Positions 1-9,495 are shown, counted from the stretch's first letter. The stretch is 64,000 bases of DNA from Arthrobacter sp. Soil762 (GCF_001428335.1 NZ_LMSG01000005.1:21014-85013); one strand, 5' to 3'. Translations and numbers: made by a program. Notes: generated by a model from the letters alone, not told the origin.

Positions 1-1346
1 TACTTGTAGGCACGGCCCACCACGGGTCCGGGTTTGAGGTTCAGGATGGCCATGATTTTGGCGCCGTCCAGGTCGGGACGGACCGCGTCCAGGGACTCCT
101 GCTCGCGCAGTACGGCGATCCGGTCTTCCAGGTCGTCGTAGGCGAAGGCGAGCCGTTCAGCCTTCCGCTGGTTGCGGGTGGTGACGTCCGAGCGGGTCAG
201 CCGGTGCAGCCGTTCCAGGAGAGGGCCGGCGTCCGTGACGTAGCGGCGCACGGCCGAGTCGCTCCAGCCGGCATCGCCGTAGCCGTAGAAACGCATGTGC
301 AGCTCCACCAGCCGGGCCACGGCCTTGATGGTGTCGTTGTCGAACCGCAGGGTCTTCATCCGCTTGGCCGTGAGCTTGGACCCCACCATGTCGTGGTGGC
401 GGAAGCTGACCGCGCCGCCCGGTTCGAAACGCCGCGTAGCCGGCTTGCCGACGTCGTGCATCAGCGCTGCGAACCGCAGCACAAAATCGGGGGCCGGCAC
501 GGCGCCGTCGGCATCCGTTTCCAGGGCGGCGGCCTGTTCCAAAACCTGAAGGGAGTGCTGGTAGACGTCCTTGTGGCGGTGGTGCTCGTCGGATTCCAGC
601 CGGAGCGCGGACACCTCAGGCAGCACAAACTCGGCGAGGCCGGTGTCCACCAGAAGGTCCACACCGACCCGGGGGTTCGCACCGCAGATGAGCTTGACCA
701 ACTCATCACGGACCCGTTCAGCCGAGATGATCTTGATCCGCTCGGCCATCTGGGTCATGGCCAGCCGCACGTCGTCGTGCACGGAAATACCCAGCTGCGA
801 TGCGAACCGGGCAGCGCGCATCATGCGGAGGGGGTCATCGGAGAAGGAGGCCTCGGGTGAACCGGGCGTCGCCAGGACAGAGGCGCTGAGGTCCCGGACG
901 CCGCCGAACGGATCAATAAGTTCAAGGGAGGGCAGCCGCAGCGCCATGGCGTTGATGGTGAAGTCGCGGCGCAGGAGATCGTCGGTGAGTGACGTGCCGA
1001 ATGCCACCACGGGTTTGCGCGACTCCGGATCGTAAGCCTCGGCGCGGTAAGTGGTGATCTCGATCTGGAAGCCGGCTTTCCGCATGCCGATCGTCCCGAA
1101 CGCGCGGCCGATCTCCCAGAAGTTGTCCGCCCATTTCTTGATCAGGGCAACTGTCTGACCCGGCGTGGCGTCCGTGGTGAAGTCCAGGTCCGGCGAGGTG
1201 CGTCCCAGGAAGAGATCCCGTACCGGACCGCCCACCAGGGACAGCTCGTGGCCGGCGTCGACAAAGCGCTGCCCGAGCTCCAGGACCACCGGGTCCACCT
1301 GGAAATCGACGGTGTTGGAATCAATCTTGTGATGTGCGTGCGCCAT
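1..1346 (-). CDS. cca: CCA tRNA nucleotidyltransferase (3' end outside window)
   Basis: Adds or repairs the CCA 3' end of tRNAs in the cytoplasm. Translation of the minus strand from the ATG at 1346 gives 448 codons without a stop before the window edge. The nucleotidyltransferase signature GGPVRD lies at residues 39-44, the catalytic acidic motif DLDFTTD at 53-59, the RRDFTINAMA motif near 126-135, and an HD-type motif (HDVGK) at 297-301, as in the actinobacterial HD-containing class II enzymes. It is divergent from the Nudix gene, the arrangement of Rv3907c/Rv3908 in M. tuberculosis. The C-terminus is missing only because the window starts here. Confidence 0.95.
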   Translation of the reverse strand, partial: MAHAHHKIDSNTVDFQVDPVVLELGQRFVDAGHELSLVGGPVRDLFLGRTSPDLDFTTDATPGQTVALIKKWADNFWEIGRAFGTIGMRKAGFQIEITTYRAEAYDPESRKPVVAFGTSLTDDLLRRDFTINAMALRLPSLELIDPFGGVRDLSASVLATPGSPEASFSDDPLRMMRAARFASQLGISVHDDVRLAMTQMAERIKIISAERVRDELVKLICGANPRVGVDLLVDTGLAEFVLPEVSALRLESDEHHRHKDVYQHSLQVLEQAAALETDADGAVPAPDFVLRFAALMHDVGKPATRRFEPGGAVSFRHHDMVGSKLTAKRMKTLRFDNDTIKAVARLVELHMRFYGYGDAGWSDSAVRRYVTDAGPLLERLHRLTRSDVTTRNQRKAERLAFAYDDLEDRIAVLREQESLDAVRPDLDGAKIMAILNLKPGPVVGRAYK

Positions 1347-1505
1347 AGTTACTTAAGCTTGTCAGAAACCAGCGGCTTGGCAGGCCAAAATCTCCTCAAG
1401 ATCGCGCCTATTCGCCTACAGCCCCTCAAAGTGCGTCATACGCAGTCCACTTTGATGTCATGTTCAGGTCATCATGATCGGACAAGAGTCGTTAGAGTGG
1501 ACTCC

Positions 1506-2054
1506 ATGGCCCATCCCGTACCGAGCGCTCCCGGCAGGAGGACAAACGCACCGTTGCCGTCGGCAATTGGTGCCCACGTCGCGCCTGCCTTGCACTCGGC
1601 CCCGGCCTCGCTGCCCACGGTGGAGGAAATTTCCGCCGGCGGCGTTGTGGTGGACACGTCCGACGGCGAACTAAGGGTTGCGATCATCGCCCGCATTAAC
1701 AGGGGCGGACGGCTGGAGTGGTGCCTGCCCAAGGGGCATCCGGAAGGCAAAGAAGATAACGAGCGTGCCGCAGTCCGCGAGATTGCCGAAGAAACCGGCA
1801 TCGAAGGCGACATCCTGGCGCCGCTGGGCAGCATCGACTACTGGTTCACTGTCAGCGGGCACCGCGTGCACAAGACCGTGCACCACTATCTGCTGCGGGC
1901 CACCGGCGGCGATCTCACTATCGAAAACGATCCGGACCACGAAGCCGTGGACGTCGCCTGGGTCCCCATCAAGGAACTCGCACGGAAGCTTTCGTTCCCC
2001 AATGAGCGCCGCATCGCGGATCTGGCCCGGGACGTCCTGCCCGAACACCTCTAA
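1506..2054 (+). CDS. Nudix hydrolase (MutT4-like)
   Basis: Hydrolyses a nucleoside diphosphate linked to another moiety; the substrate cannot be read from sequence. The Nudix box is complete at about residues 77-99, with Gly77, Glu83 and REIAEETG from 91. The open frame extends back to 1248 over the cca start, but the ATG at 1506 gives a 182-residue protein that begins with a short disordered Ala/Pro segment before the domain (from about residue 39). No clear Shine-Dalgarno precedes it, so the start is moderately sure and the transcript may be leaderless. A GC-rich hairpin at 2066-2094 follows. Confidence 0.85.
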   Translation: MAHPVPSAPGRRTNAPLPSAIGAHVAPALHSAPASLPTVEEISAGGVVVDTSDGELRVAIIARINRGGRLEWCLPKGHPEGKEDNERAAVREIAEETGIEGDILAPLGSIDYWFTVSGHRVHKTVHHYLLRATGGDLTIENDPDHEAVDVAWVPIKELARKLSFPNERRIADLARDVLPEHL

Positions 2055-2065
2055 GGCTGCGTCCG

Positions 2066-2094
2066 CCGGAGCCGCATGTATGCCTGCTCCGGCA
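2066..2094 (+). terminator. Hairpin after the Nudix gene
   Basis: GCCGGAGC at 2066-2073 pairs perfectly with GCTCCGGC at 2087-2094 around a 13-nt loop. There is no T-run, so it is only a weak terminator or a pause/processing structure. Confidence 0.35.
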
Positions 2095-2137
2095 TACAGC
2101 CTGTCCGTTGCGGTACAAACAGCATCCGGGTGAGACG

Positions 2138-4252
2138 ATGAACTCGATGTCAGCTACCAATCCCCCCTCCGATAAAACAGGCCGCGCCGCGCCGAGCGGA
2201 ACCTCGAGTGAAACCCGGTCCAGCGCCATCATGGCTGCAGGCACCCTGGTATCCCGGTTCCTGGGCTTCGGCAAGACCTGGATGCTGGGTGCCGCGCTGG
2301 GCCTCGGCTCTACGGTTAACGACACGTTTATCAACGCCAACAACCTGCCCAACCTGATCTTCCTGCTGGTGGCCGGTGGTGTCTTCAACGCCGTACTGGT
2401 GCCGCAGATCATCAAGGCGAGCAAGGCACCGGACAGGGGAGCGGACTACATCAGCCGGCTGCTGACGCTGGCCGTGCTCCTGCTGCTGGGCCTCACCGCG
2501 CTGGTCACCCTTGCTGCTCCGTGGGTCATTGAGTTGACCACGCAGGGTTATTCGCCCCAGCAGAAGGCCTTGGCAGTAGCGTTCGCCTTCTGGTGCCTGC
2601 CCCAGATTTTCTTTTACGGCCTCTACGCCCTGCTGACGCAGGTCCTCAATGCCAACGGCGCGTTCGGACCGGCCATGTGGGCCCCCATCCTGAACAACCT
2701 GGTGGCCATTGGCGGCCTGGGCATGTTCATCTGGATCTTCGGCGAAAACGCCATGAATCCGCACACTCTGGACAACTGGGGGCCAACCCAGACCCTGCTT
2801 GTGGCCGGCTTCTCGACCGTAGGCGTTGTGGCCCAGACAGCCATTCTGCTGATCCCGGTGATCCGCCTGCGGCTAGGCCTCCGGCCCCGGTTCGGGTGGC
2901 GCGGAGTCGGCCTGGGCCAGGCAGCAAAGCTGAGCGTGTGGACGCTCCTGACGGCCGCCGTCGGGCAGTTGGCGTTCCTGTACGTCATGCGCATCGCCAC
3001 CATTCCCGGCGCCGAGCGTCTCCGGCTGACGGAGGCGGGGGATCCGGCGGCAGAGATGCTGCCCGGCAACGCCGTCCTGGAAGTCGCCAGCCAGCTGTAT
3101 CTGCTGCCGCACTCCATCATCGCGCTCTCCCTGGCCACTGTCCTCTTTAACCGGATGACGCGCGCTTCGCAGGATGGCAACCGGGCCGAGCTCCGCGATG
3201 CCCTCTCGCACGGCCTCCGCACGATGGCGGTGGCCACCGTCTTTGGCGCGCTGGCACTGTTCGCACTGGCGGGCCCGCTGGGCATGTTCTTCTCCGGTGG
3301 TCCGCGCCAGGACGGCGTCATGCTGGCCCAGACGCTCACCATCCTCGCTCTCAGCACCCCGTTCATGAGCGCCAACTTCATGATGTCGCGGGTCTTCTAC
3401 GCCAATGAGGACGCCCGCACGCCGTTCCATATCCAGCTGCAGCTTGCCGTGGTCTACGTGGCCGGTGCCTTCGGGATCCAGTTCCTGCCGGCGGGCCAGA
3501 TCATCTACGCCATCGCCCTCCTGTACATGGTGGGCAATATTCTCTCGGTGGTCATCAGCGCCTATTTCCTGCGCCGGCTCCTGGGCCACCTCGACGGCCC
3601 GCGGATCGCCAACTCGTATATCCGAATGGGCTATGCGGCGCTCGGGTCTGCGATCGCGGGCGCCGGGGCCCTGTGGCTGATGGGCAGCTACAGCGCCGAC
3701 GGCTTCGCCTGGAAGGACCGGCTCGCCGCCCTGGTGACCGTTATCGTCGTCGGACCCATCATGCTGGTTGCCTACGTCTTCCTGCTGAAGGTCTTCCACG
3801 TCGAGGAACTCCGCGACCTCATGCGCCCCCTGTTGGGACGGCTGGGACGCGGCACCGGACCGTCCGGCGGCGGGGGAACGCCGTCGTCGGCTGCGGGTGC
3901 CGACGTTTCCGGAACGGAACGTCCGACGCCGGAACGCGCCACGGTCGCGGTGGACACCGGCCTGATTCCCCGGATTTCCGGCGAATTCGACGCCGCCTCC
4001 TTCCGCGCAGGACCCGTACCGGAACGCCAGGCAGCGCCTACGGCGCCAGCTGACAGCGCACAAGGGGAAATTGAAGGAGTGGCTAACGGGGGCACTGAAA
4101 CCGCCGCGGGATACCTTCCCGCAGAGGACGTGCCCGGCACAGCGCGGGGCGGGCTGCTGCGCGACGAGATTCCCCTTCCCGGCCGGCGCACGTTCCAGGG
4201 CCAGGCCGGACAGAACCCCCATTTCAGGCCACGCCGGCCTCGGAAAAAGTGA
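2138..4252 (+). CDS. murJ: Lipid II flippase MurJ (MviN family)
   Basis: Multi-pass membrane protein that flips lipid-linked peptidoglycan precursor across the cytoplasmic membrane. The first about 530 residues are typical MurJ: many hydrophobic helices and the early segment SRFLGFGKTWMLG with NDTFINANNLPN. A Pro/Gly/Ala-rich, probably disordered cytoplasmic tail of about 170 residues ends in basic RRPRKK. The frame is open upstream to a TTG at 2108, but the ATG at 2138 follows GGGTGAG at good spacing; a second ATG at 2147 is possible. In M. tuberculosis the homolog (Rv3910) continues into a pseudokinase and extracellular domain; here those lie in the next gene. Confidence 0.93.
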   Translation: MNSMSATNPPSDKTGRAAPSGTSSETRSSAIMAAGTLVSRFLGFGKTWMLGAALGLGSTVNDTFINANNLPNLIFLLVAGGVFNAVLVPQIIKASKAPDRGADYISRLLTLAVLLLLGLTALVTLAAPWVIELTTQGYSPQQKALAVAFAFWCLPQIFFYGLYALLTQVLNANGAFGPAMWAPILNNLVAIGGLGMFIWIFGENAMNPHTLDNWGPTQTLLVAGFSTVGVVAQTAILLIPVIRLRLGLRPRFGWRGVGLGQAAKLSVWTLLTAAVGQLAFLYVMRIATIPGAERLRLTEAGDPAAEMLPGNAVLEVASQLYLLPHSIIALSLATVLFNRMTRASQDGNRAELRDALSHGLRTMAVATVFGALALFALAGPLGMFFSGGPRQDGVMLAQTLTILALSTPFMSANFMMSRVFYANEDARTPFHIQLQLAVVYVAGAFGIQFLPAGQIIYAIALLYMVGNILSVVISAYFLRRLLGHLDGPRIANSYIRMGYAALGSAIAGAGALWLMGSYSADGFAWKDRLAALVTVIVVGPIMLVAYVFLLKVFHVEELRDLMRPLLGRLGRGTGPSGGGGTPSSAAGADVSGTERPTPERATVAVDTGLIPRISGEFDAASFRAGPVPERQAAPTAPADSAQGEIEGVANGGTETAAGYLPAEDVPGTARGGLLRDEIPLPGRRTFQGQAGQNPHFRPRRPRKK

Positions 4253-4433
4253 TCTTCTCGCGGTTTTTGGTTGCCTGTCGACCACGGCGGCCATAGCCGA
4301 TCGGCTAGGATCGACAGTGAACAGGGGTAGTTGCAGGCAAGCGCAGACCGGCTCGCCGGCTGGCTTTTGGCCGGCTTCTGACCGGCGGTGGCATCATCTA
4401 CGCCGGCATTCCCGGACAGTCTAGGAGGAACAC

Positions 4434-5987
4434 GTGTCCCACCCGATCGACGTTGGATCAGTACTCGGCGGCCGCTACAAGGTCACAGCCACGGTATTGA
4501 CCTCACACGACCAGGATCTGGTGCTGGACGGGGTGGACCAGGTTCTCAACCGACCGGTCAGCATTCTGGTCGCCGGCCCGGACAACACCGAACAAGTGGC
4601 CCAGAGCGCCCGCGAGGTGGCTACCGGTGAGCGCCCGGGCAACGTCCAGGTCCTGGACCTTGGGGTCACTGAGGCCACCACGTACCTCATCACCAACCAC
4701 ACGTCCGCGGCAGACCTGTTGGACCTCGTGGTTGCCTCCGACGCGCCTTACGTCGAGCCGTTCTTCACGGATACCCTGGGCAGCGAAATTTTCGGCCAGG
4801 TGCGTTCACACGAACCGGAACCGTACGACGACGAAGAGAACGTCGACGCCGGGTATATCAACTATTCGGACAATCACCCCAGCCAGGTTGACCCACGCCG
4901 GTCTGCCGCACCGGTTGCTCCGCCGTCTGTACCCCCGGTTGTTCCGGCCCGTCCGCCGCTCCGCCCGGCGGTCCGTCCGGCGTCGGGGCCTGCCAAGGCC
5001 GCTGGAGCAGGGGCCGCCGCCGCTGGCGCCACGGCCGCACATCAGCACGTCACTGCGCCGCAACCGGTGCAGGCTGCGGAGAACCGCCCAGTTTCCGGAC
5101 CGGCCGAGCCCAAGGCAGGTGCCGGATCCGATTCTCCCAAGGTCTCCCTGTGGTCTGGGGACGACTATTCCAACGGCTCCCAGGACGCAGCCTACGACGA
5201 ACCCGTGGTCTCCCGAGCGCCGGAACGCTCCGATCGCGCGGCGGGCGCCTTCCCGTCGCTTGCCCGGAAAGTGTCTCCTGCGGCCGCAGTACCGCCTTCC
5301 GGCGGGACGGATGACTATTACGATGACGACGAGCCCGAGCGTGAGCCCCGCTCGATGCGCTGGCTGGTGGGCGGGCTGCTTGCTGTGGTGCTGATTGCCG
5401 GGCTGGTCTTTGCGGTCACCAATCTGGGCAGTCTATTCAAAACGGGCCCTCAGGCCGCCCCGTCCTCCACGTCGACGGGCTCCACCCAGCCAAACACCGG
5501 GTCGCCTTCACCCAACCCGAGCTCCGCAGCGCCGGCGGCACCGCCTGCCATTGACAACATCACCCGCCAAGGGGATTTTGACTTCGCAGGCACCTACGAC
5601 GTGGATCTTGTGAAGGCGTTTGACGGCAACGCAGCCAGCTACTGGTCAGACATGGAATTTGCCACGGAGGGCTGGGGCGGCCTCGCAACCGATGGCGTGC
5701 CATTGTTCGTCAAGCTGAAGAATCCGGCAAAGGTTTCATCCATCACCCTGACTCAGCTCGGAGCCTCGGGCGGCAATCTCAGTGTCTTCACCAATGACCG
5801 TCCGTCACTGGACGGAGCCAAACTGGTGGGGACCAACAGCTTCACGTCAACAGATCTGACCATGCCACTGGCCGAGCCGGTGGACGCACAGTACGTGATC
5901 GTGTCCATCAAGACGCTCCCCAAGCTGGCTGCCCCGAAGACCCGCTATGGCTTTGGCATCCGCCTGGCGGAAATCAAGATCCAGTAG
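4434..5987 (+). CDS. Pseudokinase-fragment / TM / discoidin-like protein, putative MurJ partner
   Basis: A 517-residue single-pass membrane protein. Residues about 8-125 resemble the N-lobe and hinge of a Ser/Thr kinase (VGSVLGGRYKVTATV start, strand PVSILVAG), but the ATP-binding Lys is absent and no HRD or DFG motif follows. A long Pro/Ala/acidic linker leads to a TM helix at about 308-331, then a Thr/Ser/Pro stretch and a C-terminal beta-rich domain (about 370-517) resembling F5/8-type galactose-binding domains. Its GTG start follows AGGAGG at 4423-4428. The layout matches the C-terminal part of M. tuberculosis MviN (pseudokinase, TM, extracellular binding domain), so I infer a separate regulatory partner of MurJ. 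Confidence 0.75.
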   Translation: MSHPIDVGSVLGGRYKVTATVLTSHDQDLVLDGVDQVLNRPVSILVAGPDNTEQVAQSAREVATGERPGNVQVLDLGVTEATTYLITNHTSAADLLDLVVASDAPYVEPFFTDTLGSEIFGQVRSHEPEPYDDEENVDAGYINYSDNHPSQVDPRRSAAPVAPPSVPPVVPARPPLRPAVRPASGPAKAAGAGAAAAGATAAHQHVTAPQPVQAAENRPVSGPAEPKAGAGSDSPKVSLWSGDDYSNGSQDAAYDEPVVSRAPERSDRAAGAFPSLARKVSPAAAVPPSGGTDDYYDDDEPEREPRSMRWLVGGLLAVVLIAGLVFAVTNLGSLFKTGPQAAPSSTSTGSTQPNTGSPSPNPSSAAPAAPPAIDNITRQGDFDFAGTYDVDLVKAFDGNAASYWSDMEFATEGWGGLATDGVPLFVKLKNPAKVSSITLTQLGASGGNLSVFTNDRPSLDGAKLVGTNSFTSTDLTMPLAEPVDAQYVIVSIKTLPKLAAPKTRYGFGIRLAEIKIQ

Positions 5988-6008
5988 GACCACACCTGCA
6001 TCGTTCCA

Positions 6009-6066
6009 GTTGAGCCGCGGCTGTTCTGCCCGGAGCATTGCTCCGCAGTAACAGACGCGGCTCAAC
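6009..6066 (+). terminator. Large imperfect hairpin after the pseudokinase-like gene
   Basis: An inverted repeat pairs 6009-6025 with 6050-6066 (arm core GTTGAGCCGCG), and inside it a second hairpin pairs CGGAGC at 6031 with GCTCCG at 6040. It separates the murJ unit from trxB. No strong T-run follows. Confidence 0.5.
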
Positions 6067-6151
6067 TGATTTCAGACGGTAATCTGGTAGGGCGTCCCGT
6101 CCAGGTGACGGGGTTATGGCCGCTGATGGTTCCTCCGTTCGCGCGGCGCCC

Positions 6152-6177
6152 GGAATATTCACTACGTAGATTCAGTT
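6152..6177 (+). promoter_or_regulatory. SigR/SigH-type promoter of trxBA
   Basis: GGAAT at 6152-6156, an 18-nt spacer, then GTT at 6175-6177. This matches the known SigR (Streptomyces) and SigH (Mycobacterium) consensus GGAAT-N18/19-GTT for thiol-oxidative stress, and lies 60 nt before the trxB start. trxBA operons are established members of that regulon. Confidence 0.8.
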
Positions 6178-6236
6178 GTGCCATGTGGCCGGCCGCAAAA
6201 GCCGGCGCATCGACTAAGGAAGAGGTTCACCGTTCA

Positions 6237-7193
6237 GTGAGCAACGCAGAAAACACCGCGTCCGAAGTACGTGATGTCATCATCGTCGGCTCGGGCCCGG
6301 CCGGGTACACGGCCGCTGTCTACACGGCGCGCGCCAACCTGAAGCCCTTGCTTCTGGCCGGATCAGTTACCGCCGGCGGCGAACTGATGAACACCACCGA
6401 CGTCGAAAACTACCCTGGCTTCCCCGAAGGCATCATGGGGCCGGACCTCATGGAGAACTTCGAGAAGCAGGCAGCCCGGTTCGGAACGGAAATCCAGTTC
6501 GAGGACGTCACAGCACTGAACCTCGACGGCGACATCAAGACTGTCACCATCGGTACCGGCGAGACCTTCCGTGCGCGGGCCATCATCCTGTCCACCGGAT
6601 CCGCTTACCGTGAGCTGGGCCTGCCGAACGAAAAGCGCCTCTCCGGCCACGGCGTCAGCTGGTGTGCAACCTGCGATGGTTTCTTTTTCAAGGACCAGGA
6701 CATTGCGGTCATCGGCGGAGGAGACTCGGCCATGGAAGAAGCCCTCTTCCTGACCAAGTTCGCCAAGTCCGTCACCGTTGTACACCGCCGCGACACACTC
6801 AAAGCTTCCAAGATCATGGCGGACCGCGCCCTGGCCCACGACAAGATTTCGTTCATCTGGAACAGCTCCGTTGAGGACGTCATCGGAGCGGACAAAGTCA
6901 CTGGGCTCAAGATCAAGAACCTGCAGGACGGCACCGTGTCAGACCTCGCTGTCACAGGCGTCTTCGTCGCCATCGGAAACGACCCCCGGACCGACCTGGT
7001 CAAGGACTCCTTGGAGATCACGGCGGCCGGCACCATCGCCGTCGAGGGCCGGAGTTCCAAGACCAGCATCCCTGGCGTTTTCGCCGCCGGCGATGTTGTT
7101 GATCCCACCTACCGTCAGGCCATCACGGCCTCCGGTTCCGGATGTGTTGCGGCGATCGACGTGGAACACTACCTCGCAGACCTTCACGCATAA
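6237..7193 (+). CDS. trxB: Thioredoxin reductase
   Basis: FAD- and NADPH-dependent enzyme that reduces thioredoxin in the cytoplasm. The FAD-binding motif GSGPAG is at residues 18-23, the redox-active CATC at 143-146, and the NADPH motif GGGDSA at about 160-165; the C-terminal FAD motif (GVFAAGDV) is also present. The frame is open back to 6105, but the GTG at 6237 follows AAGGAAGAGG and gives the usual length (318 aa). It precedes trxA by 37 nt and is very probably co-transcribed with it from the SigR-type promoter at 6152. Confidence 0.95.
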   Translation: MSNAENTASEVRDVIIVGSGPAGYTAAVYTARANLKPLLLAGSVTAGGELMNTTDVENYPGFPEGIMGPDLMENFEKQAARFGTEIQFEDVTALNLDGDIKTVTIGTGETFRARAIILSTGSAYRELGLPNEKRLSGHGVSWCATCDGFFFKDQDIAVIGGGDSAMEEALFLTKFAKSVTVVHRRDTLKASKIMADRALAHDKISFIWNSSVEDVIGADKVTGLKIKNLQDGTVSDLAVTGVFVAIGNDPRTDLVKDSLEITAAGTIAVEGRSSKTSIPGVFAAGDVVDPTYRQAITASGSGCVAAIDVEHYLADLHA

Positions 7194-7230
7194 TTCCGCG
7201 TACCCGCCGTTCGAAGAGAGAGACAAGGTT

Positions 7231-7557
7231 ATGAGCAACGCTAAAGACGTAACAGATGCAAGTTTTGCTGTGGACGTACTGTCCGCCGACAAGCCAGTAA
7301 TTGTGGACTTCTGGGCTGAATGGTGCGGCCCCTGCCGGAAGCTGGGACCCATCCTCGACGAGATCTCGGTCGAATACAGCGAGAAGGTTAATGTCGTCAA
7401 GCTCAACGTCGACGACAACCCCGCCATTGCCGCCGAGTACGGAATCACGTCCATCCCCGCCGTTTACCTCTTCCAGGACGGCCAGGTGAAGAGCACTGTT
7501 ATCGGCGCGAGGCCGAAGCAGTTCTTCGAAAAGGAATTTGCGGACGTTCTGTCCTAA
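7231..7557 (+). CDS. trxA: Thioredoxin
   Basis: A 108-residue cytoplasmic dithiol oxidoreductase. The active-site WCGPC is at residues 31-35 and the cis-proline loop TSIPAVYLF is further on, giving a complete thioredoxin fold. The ATG at 7231 follows a GAGAGA-rich ribosome-binding region. It is the second gene of trxBA, supplied with electrons by the reductase encoded upstream. In M. tuberculosis trxC is followed by cwlM; here a hairpin and a long stretch without genes follow instead. Confidence 0.96.
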   Translation: MSNAKDVTDASFAVDVLSADKPVIVDFWAEWCGPCRKLGPILDEISVEYSEKVNVVKLNVDDNPAIAAEYGITSIPAVYLFQDGQVKSTVIGARPKQFFEKEFADVLS

Positions 7558-7564
7558 TCAGGTA

Positions 7565-7631
7565 GGGACTTCGGTCCCATATGACCAGTGACACCGGCCT
7601 GTGGCCACTGCTTCCATGAAGCGGTGGCCAC
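7565..7631 (+). terminator. Tandem hairpins after trxA
   Basis: A small GGGAC-TTCG-GTCCC hairpin (7565-7578) is followed by a 13-bp stem with one G-T pair (7601-7613 with 7619-7631). Together they probably end trxBA transcription. Confidence 0.55.
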
Positions 7632-7833
7632 GCGTCTTTAAGACCGAGCCCGTCGAAGCACAGCCATATTGCATCAACCGTCATTCGTTTCCTAACTTCA
7701 CTGATTGCTCAGAGTCGCTCCTGGGGATCCAGCGAAGGGATGAGGGTCAAATTCTATGAGGGCTGGTGGGCTGAAATCTCCGACTAGTCACCCGGTCGTC
7801 ATCCCAAAGTCCGTGTCTCCAGCCTCGGATTCT

Positions 7834-7849
7834 TGTTTCACGTGAAACA
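7834..7849. promoter_or_regulatory. parS site 1
   Basis: Perfect 16-bp palindrome TGTTTCACGTGAAACA, the conserved chromosomal ParB-binding sequence. Confidence 0.93.
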
Positions 7850-7973
7850 TTGACGATCGAGCTTCAGAGCCTCGTACGCCTGGTTTCGCGCACGTGAGGC
7901 AGTATACAAAGTGTTTCCAGATTCCAGCTCGCTACGGGACTTCTAATGCCCACCGACGCGAACCCGAGTACGT

Positions 7974-7989
7974 TGTTTCACGTGAAACA
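7974..7989. promoter_or_regulatory. parS site 2
   Basis: Perfect TGTTTCACGTGAAACA. Like site 1 it is followed by ATTG(A/G)CGAT, so the flanks of sites 1 and 2 look duplicated. Confidence 0.93.
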
Positions 7990-8009
7990 TTGGCGATGGC
8001 GAAACATGG

Positions 8010-8025
8010 ACTCAGGTGAAACATC
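8010..8025. promoter_or_regulatory. Decayed parS half-site
   Basis: The right half GGTGAAACA followed by TCGACGAT repeats the 3' half and flank of parS 1 and 2, but the left half is degenerate (GGACTCA). Probably a decayed third copy. Confidence 0.35.
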
Positions 8026-8271
8026 GACGATTCGTCAAGCCAAGCAGCATACGGTGTGGCCACACTCGCCGGACGGGCGAAATTTCTTCGAGGGCAGTGC
8101 ATGCTGATCCTTACAACCGCGTGCCCTTGTCGCACGACAATGCCGCAGCCATTCAGTTCGACAGCCTTGAATTCAGTTGAGTTCAGTTCGGCTCACGACG
8201 GTAAATCAATCAACCCAGGCTTCCATTTTCGTGACGTTCATACTGTGCGCACTGATGCGTACCTCGCACTA

Positions 8272-8287
8272 TGTTTCACGTGAAACA
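8272..8287. promoter_or_regulatory. parS site 3
   Basis: Perfect TGTTTCACGTGAAACA. Confidence 0.93.
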
Positions 8288-9432
8288 CTGCCGAAGCTGC
8301 GTGAGTCTGCTCCCTCCAGCTCCTACTGGCCTGCCCGACGGCACTTCGAGCCAGTCCTCAAGGATCGGGTTCACGCGATGCAGCAACTATTGCGACTCGT
8401 CCACTCGCTGAGGAGAATGGCCGCGGCGCACTCAGACACTAGATCGAACTCTGAGCAGCGCATGGCAATTGGATTAGGTGGCCTGGTGGCCTTCACGCCA
8501 CGTTTCACCCCGCGTGGGACAATATGGAACCGGCGCAACGGACTACCGTAGGCACCCTGACCAGGCCGGCGCTCCAGTCTCGCTGGCCGTCCATGGTCTG
8601 AACCAAACGCCAAATCTCGCAGTTGACGCCTAGAAGATCGGGGTTCCAAGGGTTGGTCAAACTCACCGCTGGCACTCGGGGGAGTCGGCGCTGAACGGAG
8701 GAGGCCAAGGGACGCCCGGAACGCCAAGTGACTGCTGTAATGCAAGGATCCGAGCAATTGAAATAGATCCCCTACATCAAATGGCACTGTCTCTCGTAAA
8801 TGACTGGCCTCTCGAAAGTGGCTGCCAGGTGAGAAATGCGCACAAGCCTCACCGCTAAACCCCAGCACGTCGGTATCACGCCGCGACCGTATCCAGTTCA
8901 GTGGCAGCCTGACCGGCCGCGACAGTCCAGTCTTGGCCACCGCATGTCGACGACACAGCAGCGGGCAACTCAAGATTCGGCGACCCCGGAAGCACACTCA
9001 CGCAGCGTTGGGAACGCACCCGCACAGACAAGTTGCCAGCAGACGAATTCGGGACCCTAGGCCTGCAGACTCACAAGCCCATCCGCCGATACCTGCAGCC
9101 TCGGTTGGTGTCTCAGGAGCCCCACGGAGATGGCTCGGGTCGCGCATTCGGCCTGAACTCGCCGCGCTGGTGGGTCCATTCGGGATCAATCGTCGTATTG
9201 TGCGAGGTGTCCATTGATGCGAAGGCTGAAGAGGCAGCACATGCGGAGATTGTCCAAGCCCGATACTGTCCTCAGCCGCCCGCAACGACGGTCTCGACAC
9301 ACACCTGTTGCGGCCGCATCCCTTGACAACGCCGAGCTCGTCTTAGCGGGCCATACCAGGAGACTTCCTGCGCCCCACGGATGCGGGCCGGCAAAGACGG
9401 CATGAGGACACGGATGTTCTTCCACGCCGGAC

Positions 9433-9448
9433 TGTTTCACGTGAAACA
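9433..9448. promoter_or_regulatory. parS site 4
   Basis: Perfect TGTTTCACGTGAAACA, extended to an 18-bp palindrome by the flanking C and G. Confidence 0.93.
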
Positions 9449-9495
9449 GTCCGCCTCCGGCGACCACGTCGTGGATGGCAAGACTTCGAGCGTAC

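Noticed and set aside
2873..4294. A 473-codon minus-strand frame opposite murJ
   Set aside because: Arg/Gly/His-rich translation without any motif, in an antisense frame of a clear MurJ gene.
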